From positions 1 through 64,000 of the forward strand of contig NZ_BIMK01000002.1 of assembly GCF_004001045.1 (NCBI RefSeq): a DNA stretch of 64,000 nucleotides, given 5' to 3'. Under the pieces are notes generated by a model. That model searched no databases. It saw only the letters and a program-made list of their open reading frames with translations, and was not told where the DNA came from. The stretch comes from Paenibacillus chibensis. GTDB lineage: Bacteria; Bacillota; Bacilli; Paenibacillales; Paenibacillaceae. The stretch's first letter is position 1. Each line of letters begins with the position of its first letter. This document shows positions 7,912-16,412 of this stretch, in pieces. The position numbers and the translations under genes are program-made.

Positions 7912-8352
7912 ATGGATGAGTACAAAATCGATGACGTAGCCAGAGAATGCGGCATAACCAAAAGAACGATCCGGTACTACGAAGAGCTTGGCGTCTTTCC
8001 TGCCCCTGATCGGAGCGATGGCGGCATCCGGATTTACAGCCGGGAGCATATCGATTATTTGAAGAAAATCATGACCGCCAAGGACATTCTCGGCTTCAGT
8101 CTGCAGGAGCTTGTGCAGTATCTATCCGTTTCCGACGCGTACAAGATGCATCACAAAACCTACCATGACGTGAAAAGCCGCGAAGAACAGAAAAGCAAGC
8201 TGGCACACATGCAGCAAATGCTCGATGAGCAGATCACCATGATTCGCGCCAAGATCGAGAAAATGAAATCCATGGAGACCGAGCTTGAAGAAACCAAGGT
8301 CCGCTTGAACGCCTTCATTCTCAAGTTTAATGAGGAGGCATCACAGAGCTAA
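7912..8352 (+). CDS. MerR family transcriptional regulator
   Basis: A 146-residue protein with an N-terminal winged HTH (YKIDDVARECGITKRTIRYY, about 2-21, then the EELGVFPAPDRSDGGIRIYS wing) and a long C-terminal coiled coil (about 85-140) for dimerisation. There is no cysteine-rich metal site and no large drug-binding domain. GGAGGAAAGAC precedes the ATG. It heads a MerR-MFS-UspA set on the same strand, so the exporter is the probable target. Confidence 0.9.
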   Translation: MDEYKIDDVARECGITKRTIRYYEELGVFPAPDRSDGGIRIYSREHIDYLKKIMTAKDILGFSLQELVQYLSVSDAYKMHHKTYHDVKSREEQKSKLAHMQQMLDEQITMIRAKIEKMKSMETELEETKVRLNAFILKFNEEASQS

Positions 8353-8425
8353 TTATCGTTTATCAATTTTTCTACCGCCACAGTTCATTTGACGGCGTTT
8401 TTTTGTGATGGGCAGTATTGAAAAA

Positions 8426-8440
8426 TGAAAATCATTTACA
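8426..8440. promoter_or_regulatory. Fur-box-like inverted repeat before the MFS gene
   Basis: TGAAAATCATTTACA matches the 7-1-7 Fur box TGATAATCATTATCA at 12 of 15 positions. It lies within AAATGA-AAA-TCATTT, a perfect 6-3-6 repeat at 8423-8437, 21 bp before the MFS start. Compare the perfect Fur box elsewhere in this window at 19629. Confidence 0.35.
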
Positions 8441-8461
8441 CAAACGGAGGTAATCAAATTT

Positions 8462-9679
8462 ATGAAATCCCCAGCTTCACAACCCCTAGAACTTGAACAA
8501 AGGAAATCAGGACTGCTATCCCAGCCGAAAGCGGTATGGGCCATCGCTTTTGCCTGCGTCATTTCCTTCATGGGACTCGGACTTGTCGACCCGATCCTCC
8601 CTGCCATTGCCGAAAAATTGAATGCGAGCAAAAGCCAGGTATCGCTGCTGTTCACCAGCTATAACTTGGTTACTGGCATCGCCATGCTGATCACGGGCGT
8701 CATTTCCAGCCGGATCGGCATCAAGAAAACACTGCTTACCGGTATTTTTCTGATCATTGTCTTTGCCGCACTCGGCGGATTCTCCAGCACCATCGGCCAA
8801 ATCGTCGGCTTCCGCGGCGGTTGGGGACTTGGGAACGCCTTGTTCATCGCAACCGCATTGTCTGCCATCGTCGGCCTGTCCACCTCAGGTACGGCCAAAG
8901 CGATCATTTTGTATGAAGCGGCGCTCGGCCTCGGCATTTCCGTCGGCCCGCTGCTCGGCGGCGAGCTCGGATCGATCAGCTGGCGCGGTCCTTTCTTCGG
9001 CGTAGCCGGTCTGATGCTGGTCGGCTTTATCTTCGTCATCTTCATGCTGCCGAACGTTCCGAAGCCCAAGAAGGCAAGTACCCTTGCCGACCCGTTCAAG
9101 GCCTTGAGCTACCCTGCCCTGCTTACGCTTGGCATTACGGCATTTCTGTACAACTTCGGCTTCTTTACGCTGATGGCCTACTCCCCATACGTCATGAATC
9201 TTGATGAGCACGGCCTGGGGTACGTTTTCTTCGGTTGGGGCATCCTGCTTGCATTTACGTCCGTCTTCGTCGCTCCGAAGCTGCAGAAGCGTTTCAGCGT
9301 CGTCAAATCGATATGCACCGTGCTGACCCTCTTTACGATCGTCCTGATCATCATGGGTCTCGGTACGTACAACCATTCCCCTAAAACCGTTATTGTCTGC
9401 GTCATCGTGGCCGGTATCTTCCTGGGCATCAACAATACCCTGATTACGACGGCCGTCATGCAGGCGGCTCCTGTGGAACGCTCTGTCGCATCGGCTGCCT
9501 ACAGCTTCGTTCGCTTCCTCGGCGGCGCCGTGTCCCCTTGGCTCGCGGGCAAGCTGTCTGAATGGTATACTGCCGAAACACCGTTTTACTTTGGCGCATT
9601 GATGGTATTTCTAGGTGTAGTAACACTGCTTGTCCGCCGCCGCCATCTTACCCATGTCGATAAGGCGGAAGGCCATTAA
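8462..9679 (+). CDS. MFS efflux transporter (DHA1-like)
   Basis: A 405-residue protein with 12 predicted membrane helices. The N-terminal helix carries MGLGLVDPILPAIAEKL, typical of proton-driven drug or metabolite exporters, and the loop between helices 2 and 3 carries the motif-A-like stretch GVISSRIGIKKTLL. The ATG is 11 nt after GGAGG. It is 109 bp downstream of the MerR gene and 13 bp upstream of the UspA gene. The substrate is unknown. A Fur-like box before it and MerR control bring bacillibactin-type siderophore export (YmfE/Mta of Bacillus) to mind, as speculation only. Confidence 0.88.
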   Translation: MKSPASQPLELEQRKSGLLSQPKAVWAIAFACVISFMGLGLVDPILPAIAEKLNASKSQVSLLFTSYNLVTGIAMLITGVISSRIGIKKTLLTGIFLIIVFAALGGFSSTIGQIVGFRGGWGLGNALFIATALSAIVGLSTSGTAKAIILYEAALGLGISVGPLLGGELGSISWRGPFFGVAGLMLVGFIFVIFMLPNVPKPKKASTLADPFKALSYPALLTLGITAFLYNFGFFTLMAYSPYVMNLDEHGLGYVFFGWGILLAFTSVFVAPKLQKRFSVVKSICTVLTLFTIVLIIMGLGTYNHSPKTVIVCVIVAGIFLGINNTLITTAVMQAAPVERSVASAAYSFVRFLGGAVSPWLAGKLSEWYTAETPFYFGALMVFLGVVTLLVRRRHLTHVDKAEGH

Positions 9680-9692
9680 GGAGGTAATCCCT

Positions 9693-10115
9693 ATGTATAA
9701 CCGTATTCTTGTTCCTGTGGACGGCTCTACGCACGCCGAGCGCGCGCTTGAAGCGGCCGTGACGCTGATCCAAAGCCTGAAAAACGCACCTGCGCTGGCG
9801 GTACTTCATGTCAACCCGTCCGTTTCAATCAATGAGCCTCCTGTAGGCGTAGATCTGGGGGAACGGATTCGTGAAGAGGGCGAGAAAATCCTGGCTCCGG
9901 CTACGGAGGCTCTTACCCGTTCCGGCATCGCGTACGAGACGTTCAGCAAAACCGGAGATCCCGCTTCGGTCATCTGTCAAGCCGCTGAAGAGCAGCATGC
10001 GGATCTCATTATCATGGGCAGCCGCGGCATCGGCCTGATGTCCGAGCTTTTGATCGGCAGCGTCAGCCACAGCGTTGTTCAGCACGCGCATTGTCCGGTG
10101 ATGATCGTCAGATAA
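9693..10115 (+). CDS. Universal stress protein (UspA family)
   Basis: A 140-residue single Usp domain. The start at 9693 (MYNRILVPVDGS) follows AGGAGG by 8 nt; the longer in-frame extension overlaps the MFS gene. The C-terminal nucleotide-binding motif GSRGIGLMSELLIGSVS matches the ATP-binding class (G-x2-G-x9-G-S). It probably signals or buffers stress. Cotranscribed with the MFS gene (13-bp gap). Confidence 0.93.
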   Translation: MYNRILVPVDGSTHAERALEAAVTLIQSLKNAPALAVLHVNPSVSINEPPVGVDLGERIREEGEKILAPATEALTRSGIAYETFSKTGDPASVICQAAEEQHADLIIMGSRGIGLMSELLIGSVSHSVVQHAHCPVMIVR

Positions 10116-10125
10116 AGGCAACACG

Positions 10126-10169
10126 AAAAAAGGGTATCCCGAAGGCGCAGAGCCCGGGTACCCTTTTTT
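10126..10169. terminator. Bidirectional terminator after the UspA gene
   Basis: The stem AAAAAAGGGTA/TACCCTTTTTT plus CCCG/CGGG works in both directions, ending the plus-strand Usp transcript and probably the minus-strand pst operon 120 bp away. Confidence 0.88.
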
Positions 10170-10287
10170 GCTTTATTCACTTAAACCATGCACGCAGCAA
10201 AAAACAGAAATATCAAGGATACTCCTGTTTTAGAAATAGGCTATCGGATGAAAGACCTTTGTAAAGCGGCAGAATCTGGCCGGCAAC

Positions 10288-11055
10288 TCAGCCGAACCGT
10301 CCGGAAATATATTCTTGGGTCATCGCATTGTCAGGATTCGTAAAAATAATTTCCGTTTCATTATGCTCCATCAGCGTGCCCAGATAAAAATATGCGGTGT
10401 AGTCGGAAATGCGCGCCGCCTGCTGCATATTGTGAGTCACGATCACGATGCTGAGCTCCTTTTTAAGGTCGACAATCAGCTCTTCAACCTTTGATGTCGA
10501 TACGGGGTCCAAAGCCGAAGCAGGCTCATCCAGCAGCAGTATGCGCGGATTGACCGACAGGGCGCGTGCAATGCAAAGGCGCTGCTGCTGGCCCCCGGAG
10601 AGAGACAGCGCGGACTGCTTCAGGCGGTCCTTGACCTCGTCCCACAAAGCCGCTTTGCGCAGGCTGGATTCCACGATTTCGTCCAACTGCTTCTTATTCT
10701 TGATCCCGTGGTACTTCGGACCGAAAGCGATATTTTCGTATATCGATTTGTAGAACGGGTTCGGCTTCTGCCATACCATTCCGATTTTTTGACGGAGCTG
10801 AATGACGTCGGTCGACGGATCATTGATGTCCACGCCGTCGATCCAGATGCGTCCCTTGATTTTGGCTTGTGAAATTTCGTCGTTCATCCGGTTCAATGAG
10901 CGAAGAAATGTCGACTTGCCGCATCCGGACGGTCCGATCAGGGCCGTGACGCTCTGTTCGGGGAAGTTCAGACTGATATTTTTAACCGCTTCGTATTGTC
11001 CGTAAAATACGCTGAGATGCTCTGTACGAAACGATGTCGTTTGCATGGTTTGCAT
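10288..11055 (-). CDS. pstB: Phosphate ABC transporter ATP-binding protein PstB
   Basis: A 255-residue ATPase. It has Walker [10 protein letters not shown], the PstB-typical MNDEI and [12 protein letters not shown] stretches, signature LSGGQQQR, Walker [14 protein letters not shown] and the H-loop VTHNM. It energises phosphate import through PstCA. AGGGGG precedes the ATG. Last gene of pstSCAB; phoU does not follow. Confidence 0.97.
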   Translation of the reverse strand: MQTMQTTSFRTEHLSVFYGQYEAVKNISLNFPEQSVTALIGPSGCGKSTFLRSLNRMNDEISQAKIKGRIWIDGVDINDPSTDVIQLRQKIGMVWQKPNPFYKSIYENIAFGPKYHGIKNKKQLDEIVESSLRKAALWDEVKDRLKQSALSLSGGQQQRLCIARALSVNPRILLLDEPASALDPVSTSKVEELIVDLKKELSIVIVTHNMQQAARISDYTAYFYLGTLMEHNETEIIFTNPDNAMTQEYISGRFG

Positions 11056-11068
11056 GGTGATTGTCCCC

Positions 11069-11965
11069 CTATCCCATTCGTTTGGAAGCCGTCATGGCTT
11101 TGTACAGCACGCCGCCGATCCATCTGGCGAATAAGTTGAACAGCAGCACCAGGATCACGAGCACGGCCGATGCGCCTGCGGCGATCTGGGCGGCATCCGG
11201 AGCCAGGCCTTCACTGTTGATTTTCCAAATGTGCACCGCGAGTGTTTCCGCCGGGCGGAACGGATTGATGGGCGAAGTCGGGCTAAACGGATTCCAGTTG
11301 GTAAAATCCAGGCGCGGTGTAGACATGCCTGCCGTGAACAGCAGCGCAGCCGCTTCCCCGAACACCCGTCCCGCAGCCAGAACCGTACCTGTCACAATGC
11401 TTGGCAGCGCGACCGGAAACAAGACGGAGGAAATGATCTTCCACTTGGACAGTCCGAGCGCAAGCCCAGCCTCCTTCTGCTCCTTCGGAACACTCCGAAA
11501 CGCTTGCTCGGTAATCCGAACCATTAACGGTAAGTTGAAGATGGTCAGCACAAGGGCGCCGGAGAAGAGCGAAAAGCCAAATCCGAACGTATTTACGATG
11601 AGCAGCAGGCCGAACAGGCCGACGACAATCGAAGGGAATGACGACAGCACTTCGACCACAAGCCGGATGGTGCCGGTGATTTTACCCGGCTTGGCGTACT
11701 CTGCCATATAAATGCCTGCGCCAAGACCCAGCGGAACCGTAATGATCAGCGTCAATACAAGCAGGAACAAGGAATTGAACAGCTGCGGTCCAATACCGCC
11801 GCCCGCACGAATCGTCTGGGGCACCGAGGTCAGGAAATGCCAGTTGATATGGCTGAGTCCCCGCACCAGAATAAATCCGATGAGCCCGACCAGGATCGCC
11901 ACAATGAGCAAAGAAAACACCACGATCAAACAGGTTGCAATTTTATCAGTCAATTTCGCTTTCAA
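11069..11965 (-). CDS. pstA: Phosphate ABC transporter permease PstA
   Basis: 298 residues with six predicted helices and the binding-protein-dependent permease (EAA) loop around [21 protein letters not shown] prefer a TTG start at 11965 (after AAAGGAG, spacing 9), which overlaps the pstC stop; a longer frame to 12046 would lie inside pstC. The overlap implies translational coupling. Confidence 0.95.
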   Translation of the reverse strand: MKAKLTDKIATCLIVVFSLLIVAILVGLIGFILVRGLSHINWHFLTSVPQTIRAGGGIGPQLFNSLFLLVLTLIITVPLGLGAGIYMAEYAKPGKITGTIRLVVEVLSSFPSIVVGLFGLLLIVNTFGFGFSLFSGALVLTIFNLPLMVRITEQAFRSVPKEQKEAGLALGLSKWKIISSVLFPVALPSIVTGTVLAAGRVFGEAAALLFTAGMSTPRLDFTNWNPFSPTSPINPFRPAETLAVHIWKINSEGLAPDAAQIAAGASAVLVILVLLFNLFARWIGGVLYKAMTASKRMG

Positions 11966-12897
11966 ATCCGATGTCTCCTTTCCAAGAGGCGAACGATGAG
12001 GACGAAGATAAAGGTCATGAACATCAGCGCAAGCGCCATACTCCACAGCGCGTTGCTGTGCGCGGAGCCCATAACGGTGTTGCCCATATCCAGGGTAATG
12101 ACGCTAGTCAATGTAGACGCGGATTCGAACAGCGACCGCGGAATATGCGGCGCGTTCCCGATGACCATCTGCACGGCCAAGGCCTCGCCGAACGCCCGCG
12201 CCATCCCGAGAACGACGCCGGTCAGAATAGAAGGCAGCACAGTAGGCAAAATAACTCTAGAGATCGTCTGCCAGCGGGTGGCTCCAAGCGCGAACGAGGA
12301 TTCCTTCAGGCCCCGGGGCAGTGCCGACAGCGCATCGGAAGCCACGCTTGTAATCGTCGGCAGGATCATGACGGAGAGTACGATCGCTCCGGCCGCGATT
12401 CCGATGCCCTGGCCCGGAAACACATTTCGCATGAACGGAACAACGACGGTCAGGCCGATAAAGCCGTACACGACCGACGGAATCCCTGCCAGCAGCTCGA
12501 TAACGGGCTGCAGCAGCTTTTTTCCCCATCCGGGAACGATTTCGGTCATAAACAGAGAAGCGCAGATGCTGAGCGGGCTGGCGATCAACGCGGCAAGCAG
12601 CGACGTTGCGAAAGAGCCGAAAATAAACGGCAGGACGCCGTACATCGGTTCACCGTTGTTGCCTTCCGGATCCCAAGTGGTGCCAAACAGAAATTCGCTA
12701 AGACTGACCCCGTCGCGAAAGAAAGTCGCGAGTCCTTTGGATGCGACAAAGTATACGATCGATATGATGATGACAATGAGCAAAGCCACACAAATAAATG
12801 TATAGCTCCGGCCTGCAAGATCTTCAGCGTGATGTTTTTTCCAGCGGGCTGAGCGGGCTGGTTCTACTTGAACGGGCCTTTCATCCATAGCTTTCAT
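11962..12897 (-). CDS. pstC: Phosphate ABC transporter permease PstC
   Basis: A 311-residue membrane protein. The start MKAMDERPVQ at 12897 is favoured, with AAGGA 5-6 nt upstream. The PstC loop FLFGTTWDPEG and the EAA motif GLKESSFALGATRWQTISRV are present. It forms the transmembrane channel with PstA. It lies 85 bp after pstS. Confidence 0.95.
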   Translation of the reverse strand: MKAMDERPVQVEPARSARWKKHHAEDLAGRSYTFICVALLIVIIISIVYFVASKGLATFFRDGVSLSEFLFGTTWDPEGNNGEPMYGVLPFIFGSFATSLLAALIASPLSICASLFMTEIVPGWGKKLLQPVIELLAGIPSVVYGFIGLTVVVPFMRNVFPGQGIGIAAGAIVLSVMILPTITSVASDALSALPRGLKESSFALGATRWQTISRVILPTVLPSILTGVVLGMARAFGEALAVQMVIGNAPHIPRSLFESASTLTSVITLDMGNTVMGSAHSNALWSMALALMFMTFIFVLIVRLLERRHRI

Positions 12898-12982
12898 CGT
12901 TGTCCTTCTTTCTAAAGTGAAAATAGAGGCAGAAATGGTCTCTTCCGCCTCTTTCATGCTTTTCAAAGTTCCATCTGTTTTT

Positions 12983-13909
12983 TTATTTCGAGATGTTGCC
13001 GTCTACGTCACGCTTTACTTCCATTTTGGAAACCGGGATGTAGCCAAGTTCCACCACGTCGCCGCTTTGTACAGCGTCAGAAGCGATGTAATCAAGGAAT
13101 GCTTTTACTTCCGGTTTTGGTTCGCCTTTGGTGTACATGTGCTCGTAAGCCCATACCGGATATTTGCCGGATGCTACATTTTCAACCGTTGCTTCAACGC
13201 CTTCGTATTTCACGACTTTGACTTTGTCGTCCAGGTAGGACAGTGCCAGGTATCCGATGGCGCCAGGGCTTTCAGAAACGATTTTCTTAACCGTACCGGA
13301 GGATTCCTCTTGGATCGAACCTTTCAGGTCCTCTGTCGATGTGCCAAGTGCGTATTTTTCGAATGTTTTACGCGTGCCGGAGCTTGCTGGACGATTGACG
13401 ATCACGATTTTTTCGTCTTTGCCGCCAACTTCTTTCCAGTTCGTGACTTTACCAGTGAAAATGTCTACCAGCTGCTGCTTTGTCAGATTGTCTACGCCTA
13501 CATCCGGGTTCGTTACCGCAGCCATCGCTACGACCGCCACTTGATGGTCAACGAGGTCTTTGGCTTCGTCTTTCAGCTTCTCTTCTGCAAACACGTCAGA
13601 GTTACCGATATCCGCTTGGCCGCCGGCAACTTGAGTCAAGCCCGTTCCGCTGCCCCCGCCTTGCACTTGCACTTGAATTTTGGAATACTGGGATTCTGCC
13701 ATGAATTTTTGGGCCGCTTGCTCAACCAGCGGTTGAAGCGCCGTGGAGCCTACTGCAAGCACGGAGCCGCTAAGTTCTGTGGAAGTTGTATCATTATTCG
13801 CCGTTCCCGAAGCGCTGCTGTCTCCTTGGGTATCCTTGCTACCGCAGGCGGCCAGCACAGCCACCAGTGCCAACGTACAGATCATAAGTAATGGTTTTTT
13901 GAGTTTCAT
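12983..13909 (-). CDS. pstS: Phosphate-binding lipoprotein PstS
   Basis: A 308-residue lipoprotein. The signal peptide ends in the lipobox LAAC (Cys about 22), followed by a Ser/Thr/Asp-rich linker. Phosphate-site stretches VGSTALQPLV, GGGSGTGLTQV and RPASSGTRKTF are present. It captures phosphate outside the membrane and delivers it to PstCA. First gene of the operon; upstream lie a perfect palindrome and a divergent LysR gene. In Bacillus such operons answer to PhoP; I see only weak TTTACA-like repeats here. Confidence 0.97.
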   Translation of the reverse strand: MKLKKPLLMICTLALVAVLAACGSKDTQGDSSASGTANNDTTSTELSGSVLAVGSTALQPLVEQAAQKFMAESQYSKIQVQVQGGGSGTGLTQVAGGQADIGNSDVFAEEKLKDEAKDLVDHQVAVVAMAAVTNPDVGVDNLTKQQLVDIFTGKVTNWKEVGGKDEKIVIVNRPASSGTRKTFEKYALGTSTEDLKGSIQEESSGTVKKIVSESPGAIGYLALSYLDDKVKVVKYEGVEATVENVASGKYPVWAYEHMYTKGEPKPEVKAFLDYIASDAVQSGDVVELGYIPVSKMEVKRDVDGNISK

Positions 13910-13986
13910 AAGCTTTTGTTTCCCCCTGTTCTGTGTTTGTCTTCGCAACTCTATCATTGCTGCTGACAAATTCATTGTAGTCCTCT

Positions 13987-14004
13987 ATCATTTTGTAAAA
14001 TGAT
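13987..14004. promoter_or_regulatory. Perfect palindrome between pstS and the LysR gene
   Basis: ATCATTTT-GT-AAAATGAT, a perfect 8-2-8 repeat, lies in the 198-bp divergent region, 78 bp from the pstS start and 104 bp from the LysR start. A candidate operator for the LysR protein or another dimeric regulator. Confidence 0.5.
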
Positions 14005-14107
14005 GCGTTGTGTAAAATAAAAAATAAAAATCTATATAAAATATTTATGCAACTATAGATTAGTTCTATAATATGAATCAGAGACAGGGTTTTGGGAGGG
14101 AATATCG

Positions 14108-15013
14108 ATGAATTTGTTAAAACTGCAGATTCTTGTATTGATAGAAAGATTAAAGAAAGTTACCGATGTGGCCAAAGAGCTGGACATGAAGCAGCCCACC
14201 GTCACATTCCATATGAAAAGCCTGGAGGAAGATCTGGGGGTTGCCCTCTTTGAGGCCAAGCGGGGCAGAATCTGGCTAACGGAGGCCGGCAAAGCCCTGC
14301 ATCCTTATGCGGTCAAAATGACGGCCATGGCGCTGGAAGCCCGCAAAGCGGTGCAGGATTACGCCGATTTGAACAAGGGGCATCTTCAGATCGCCGCAGA
14401 CAGCTTGATGGGTTCTATCCATCTGCCAAGGATCGTCAACCGGTTCTGCCGGGAGTATCCCGGGATCCAGGTCGAACTGACGGTCCAGCCCAGCCGCGTC
14501 GTGCAGGAGCTGATGTACCATCAAGAAGCCGATGTCGCCTTCTATTATGCTCAGGATGGACCCAGCAAAGGGATCACGGAAGAAGTTCTGCTGGATGAGG
14601 AACTGGTCGTCATCTTCTCGCCCAACCACCCCTTCGCGAGCTTGAAATCGTTAACCGATCAGCTGATCGCCCAGCAGTTCTTTATCCAGCATGCCGAGGG
14701 TTCCTTCATGCGGGATTTTGCCCGTTCCTATGCGATAAAAAGCGGAATCCACCTGTGGGAGCGCATGATCATCAACTCGCCGGAGGCCGTGAAGCATACG
14801 GTAGAGGATGGGGACTTCATCTCTTTATTTCCTCTGTCCGGCATCCGTGACGAGGTGGCGGGAGGAAAGCTTATGTATTTACCCGTTCCGGAGAAGCCAG
14901 GCAAAACGGTCAAGGCTTGCATGGCCTATCACGCCGACCAGCCCTCCTCGCCCCTGCGGGAACAATTCAAACAGTTCGCTAAACAGACCTGGATTGCGCC
15001 GGAGAATCCTTAA
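14108..15013 (+). CDS. LysR family transcriptional regulator (pst-adjacent)
   Basis: 301 residues. N-terminal HTH (VTDVAKELDMKQPTVTFHMK, about 18-37) and a C-terminal periplasmic-binding-like effector domain (about 90-295) are present. Many LysR proteins have alanine/serine-rich recognition helices; this one is unusually lysine/methionine-rich but intact. GGGAGGGAATATCG precedes the ATG. It is divergent from pstS; control of pst, or of itself, is possible through the palindrome between them. Effector unknown. Confidence 0.88.
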   Translation: MNLLKLQILVLIERLKKVTDVAKELDMKQPTVTFHMKSLEEDLGVALFEAKRGRIWLTEAGKALHPYAVKMTAMALEARKAVQDYADLNKGHLQIAADSLMGSIHLPRIVNRFCREYPGIQVELTVQPSRVVQELMYHQEADVAFYYAQDGPSKGITEEVLLDEELVVIFSPNHPFASLKSLTDQLIAQQFFIQHAEGSFMRDFARSYAIKSGIHLWERMIINSPEAVKHTVEDGDFISLFPLSGIRDEVAGGKLMYLPVPEKPGKTVKACMAYHADQPSSPLREQFKQFAKQTWIAPENP

Positions 15014-15152
15014 AAGACGCTTTGCCTCCGGCATAAAGCTTGGAGATCAAGAGCAGTATTCGAAAACGATAAAGGATTTGTGAATTTTTCGAAAAACCCC
15101 TTTGCAAAACGTAAATTTTGAGTAAATTATAAGTATAAGCTCCATGAACCGA

Positions 15153-15226
15153 CGAGACGTGGCTCAGCTTGGTAGAGCGCTTGCTTCGGGAGCAAGAGGT
15201 CGCAGGTTCAAATCCTGTCGTCTCGA
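15153..15226 (+). tRNA. tRNA-Pro (anticodon CGG)
   Basis: Cloverleaf: acceptor CGAGACG/CGTCTCG, anticodon stem CTTGC/GCAAG with loop TTCGGGA (anticodon CGG), T-arm GCAGG-TTCAAAT-CCTGT, discriminator A. CCA is not encoded. It stands alone, with a terminator downstream. Confidence 0.95.
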
Positions 15227-15237
15227 TTACGCCAACA

Positions 15238-15270
15238 AAAAAACAGCGATCCAATGGGTCGCTGTTTTTT
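15238..15270 (+). terminator. Terminator of tRNA-Pro
   Basis: Stem AACAGCGA/TCGCTGTT followed by TTTTG, 15 bp past the tRNA. Confidence 0.85.
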
Positions 15271-15389
15271 GTTGGTTTTATTAAACGATGATCACTAGAA
15301 TTCACTAAACATCACATTTGAATCACGCGATTCTTCATTTCCTCGATGTAACATAAAAATGTCCGACCTATTCTCTGAGCAGTTTAAAC

Positions 15390-15420
15390 AGCTTAAAGGC
15401 CACCCTCTTGAAGGTGGCCT
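15390..15420 (-). terminator. Terminator of the iron-siderophore operon
   Basis: Perfect stem AGGCCACC/GGTGGCCT with an 8-nt loop; on the minus strand TTTAAG follows. The T tract is short, so efficiency is uncertain. Confidence 0.6.
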
Positions 15421-15497
15421 CACATGCCGCAAGAAATATCCTATTCAAACTTCAGCCCGTTCTAACTTCAGCCCGCTTTAAGCGCTCCGCTTCCCGC

Positions 15498-16331
15498 TTA
15501 CTTCGCCGAACGGTCCCGGCCTAATGGAACGACTAGCGGCGTATGCGAAACCGGATCATCGATGAGTGTGCATTTTAAGCCGAACACGTCTTCAACCAGT
15601 TGCTCCGTCACGATCTCGCGCGGATCGCCTTGCGCCATCAGTTGGCCGTTCTTCATGGCAATGATGTGTGTCGCATACCGCGCGGCATGGTTCAAATCAT
15701 GCAGGACCGCAACGATAGTGCGCCCTTGCTCGTTCAGGTCCTTGAACAGCTCGAGCAGCTCGATCTGATGGGCGATGTCCAAGTACGTCGTCGGCTCGTC
15801 CAGGAGCAGTATTGGCGTTTGCTGCGCAAGCGCCATTGCGACCCAGACGCGCTGTCTTTGTCCTCCGGAGAGCTCGTCAACATACCGGTGCGAAAGCTCG
15901 GTTGTATTGGTCAATTGCATCGCCGACGCGACCGCCGCCTCATCCTCATCCGTCCACTGCCTGATGAAATTTTGATAGGGATAGCGGCCGTGCGCAATTA
16001 AATTCGCAACGGTAATCCCGTCTGGAGCCGTCGACGATTGCGGCAGCAAGCCGAGTCTTCGCGCCACTTCCTTGGACTTGTAAGTCACGATACCCTTCCC
16101 GTCCAATATGACCTGGCCCGCGAAGGGCTTGATCAATTTGGACAACGTGCGGAGCAGGGTTGACTTGCCGCATGCATTGGGCCCGACAATGACCGTATAG
16201 GAGCCGTCGGGGATCTTAACGGACAAGTCTCGGGAGATGACCCGATCCTCATATTTAATCGTAATGTTGTCCGCCCAAAGCCGCGATGCAGCTTCGGACG
16301 CATTTGGGACGTCTGCCGCAGTTCTCTTCAT
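15498..16331 (-). CDS. Iron-siderophore ABC transporter ATP-binding protein
   Basis: 277 residues from the start at 16331 (MKRTAADVP); an upstream in-frame ATG at 16379 has no better ribosome site. Walker A GPNACGKSTLL, signature LSGGQRQRVW and Walker B ILLLDEPTTYLDIAHQ are of the FecE/FhuC type. It powers FecCD permease pairs. It is the last gene of the operon, 81 bp after the second permease. Confidence 0.95.
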   Translation of the reverse strand: MKRTAADVPNASEAASRLWADNITIKYEDRVISRDLSVKIPDGSYTVIVGPNACGKSTLLRTLSKLIKPFAGQVILDGKGIVTYKSKEVARRLGLLPQSSTAPDGITVANLIAHGRYPYQNFIRQWTDEDEAAVASAMQLTNTTELSHRYVDELSGGQRQRVWVAMALAQQTPILLLDEPTTYLDIAHQIELLELFKDLNEQGRTIVAVLHDLNHAARYATHIIAMKNGQLMAQGDPREIVTEQLVEDVFGLKCTLIDDPVSHTPLVVPLGRDRSAK

Positions 16332-16412
16332 ATCTGTTTCAACCACTTTCCGCGTAACAAGCCACAATGCATGGAGCACGGGCCTGCCAGGTATTCTATT
16401 GCTTCCACTTCG

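Noticed and set aside
8353..8410. Terminator after the MerR gene
   Set aside because: Only a 4-bp CGCC/GGCG stem with a long loop before the T run; too weak.
11837..12852. Two overlapping plus-strand frames of more than 300 codons
   Set aside because: Antisense to pstC and pstA.
13910..14060. PHO box before pstS
   Set aside because: TTTACA-like hexamers are present but 17 bp apart, not the 11-bp period of PhoP sites.
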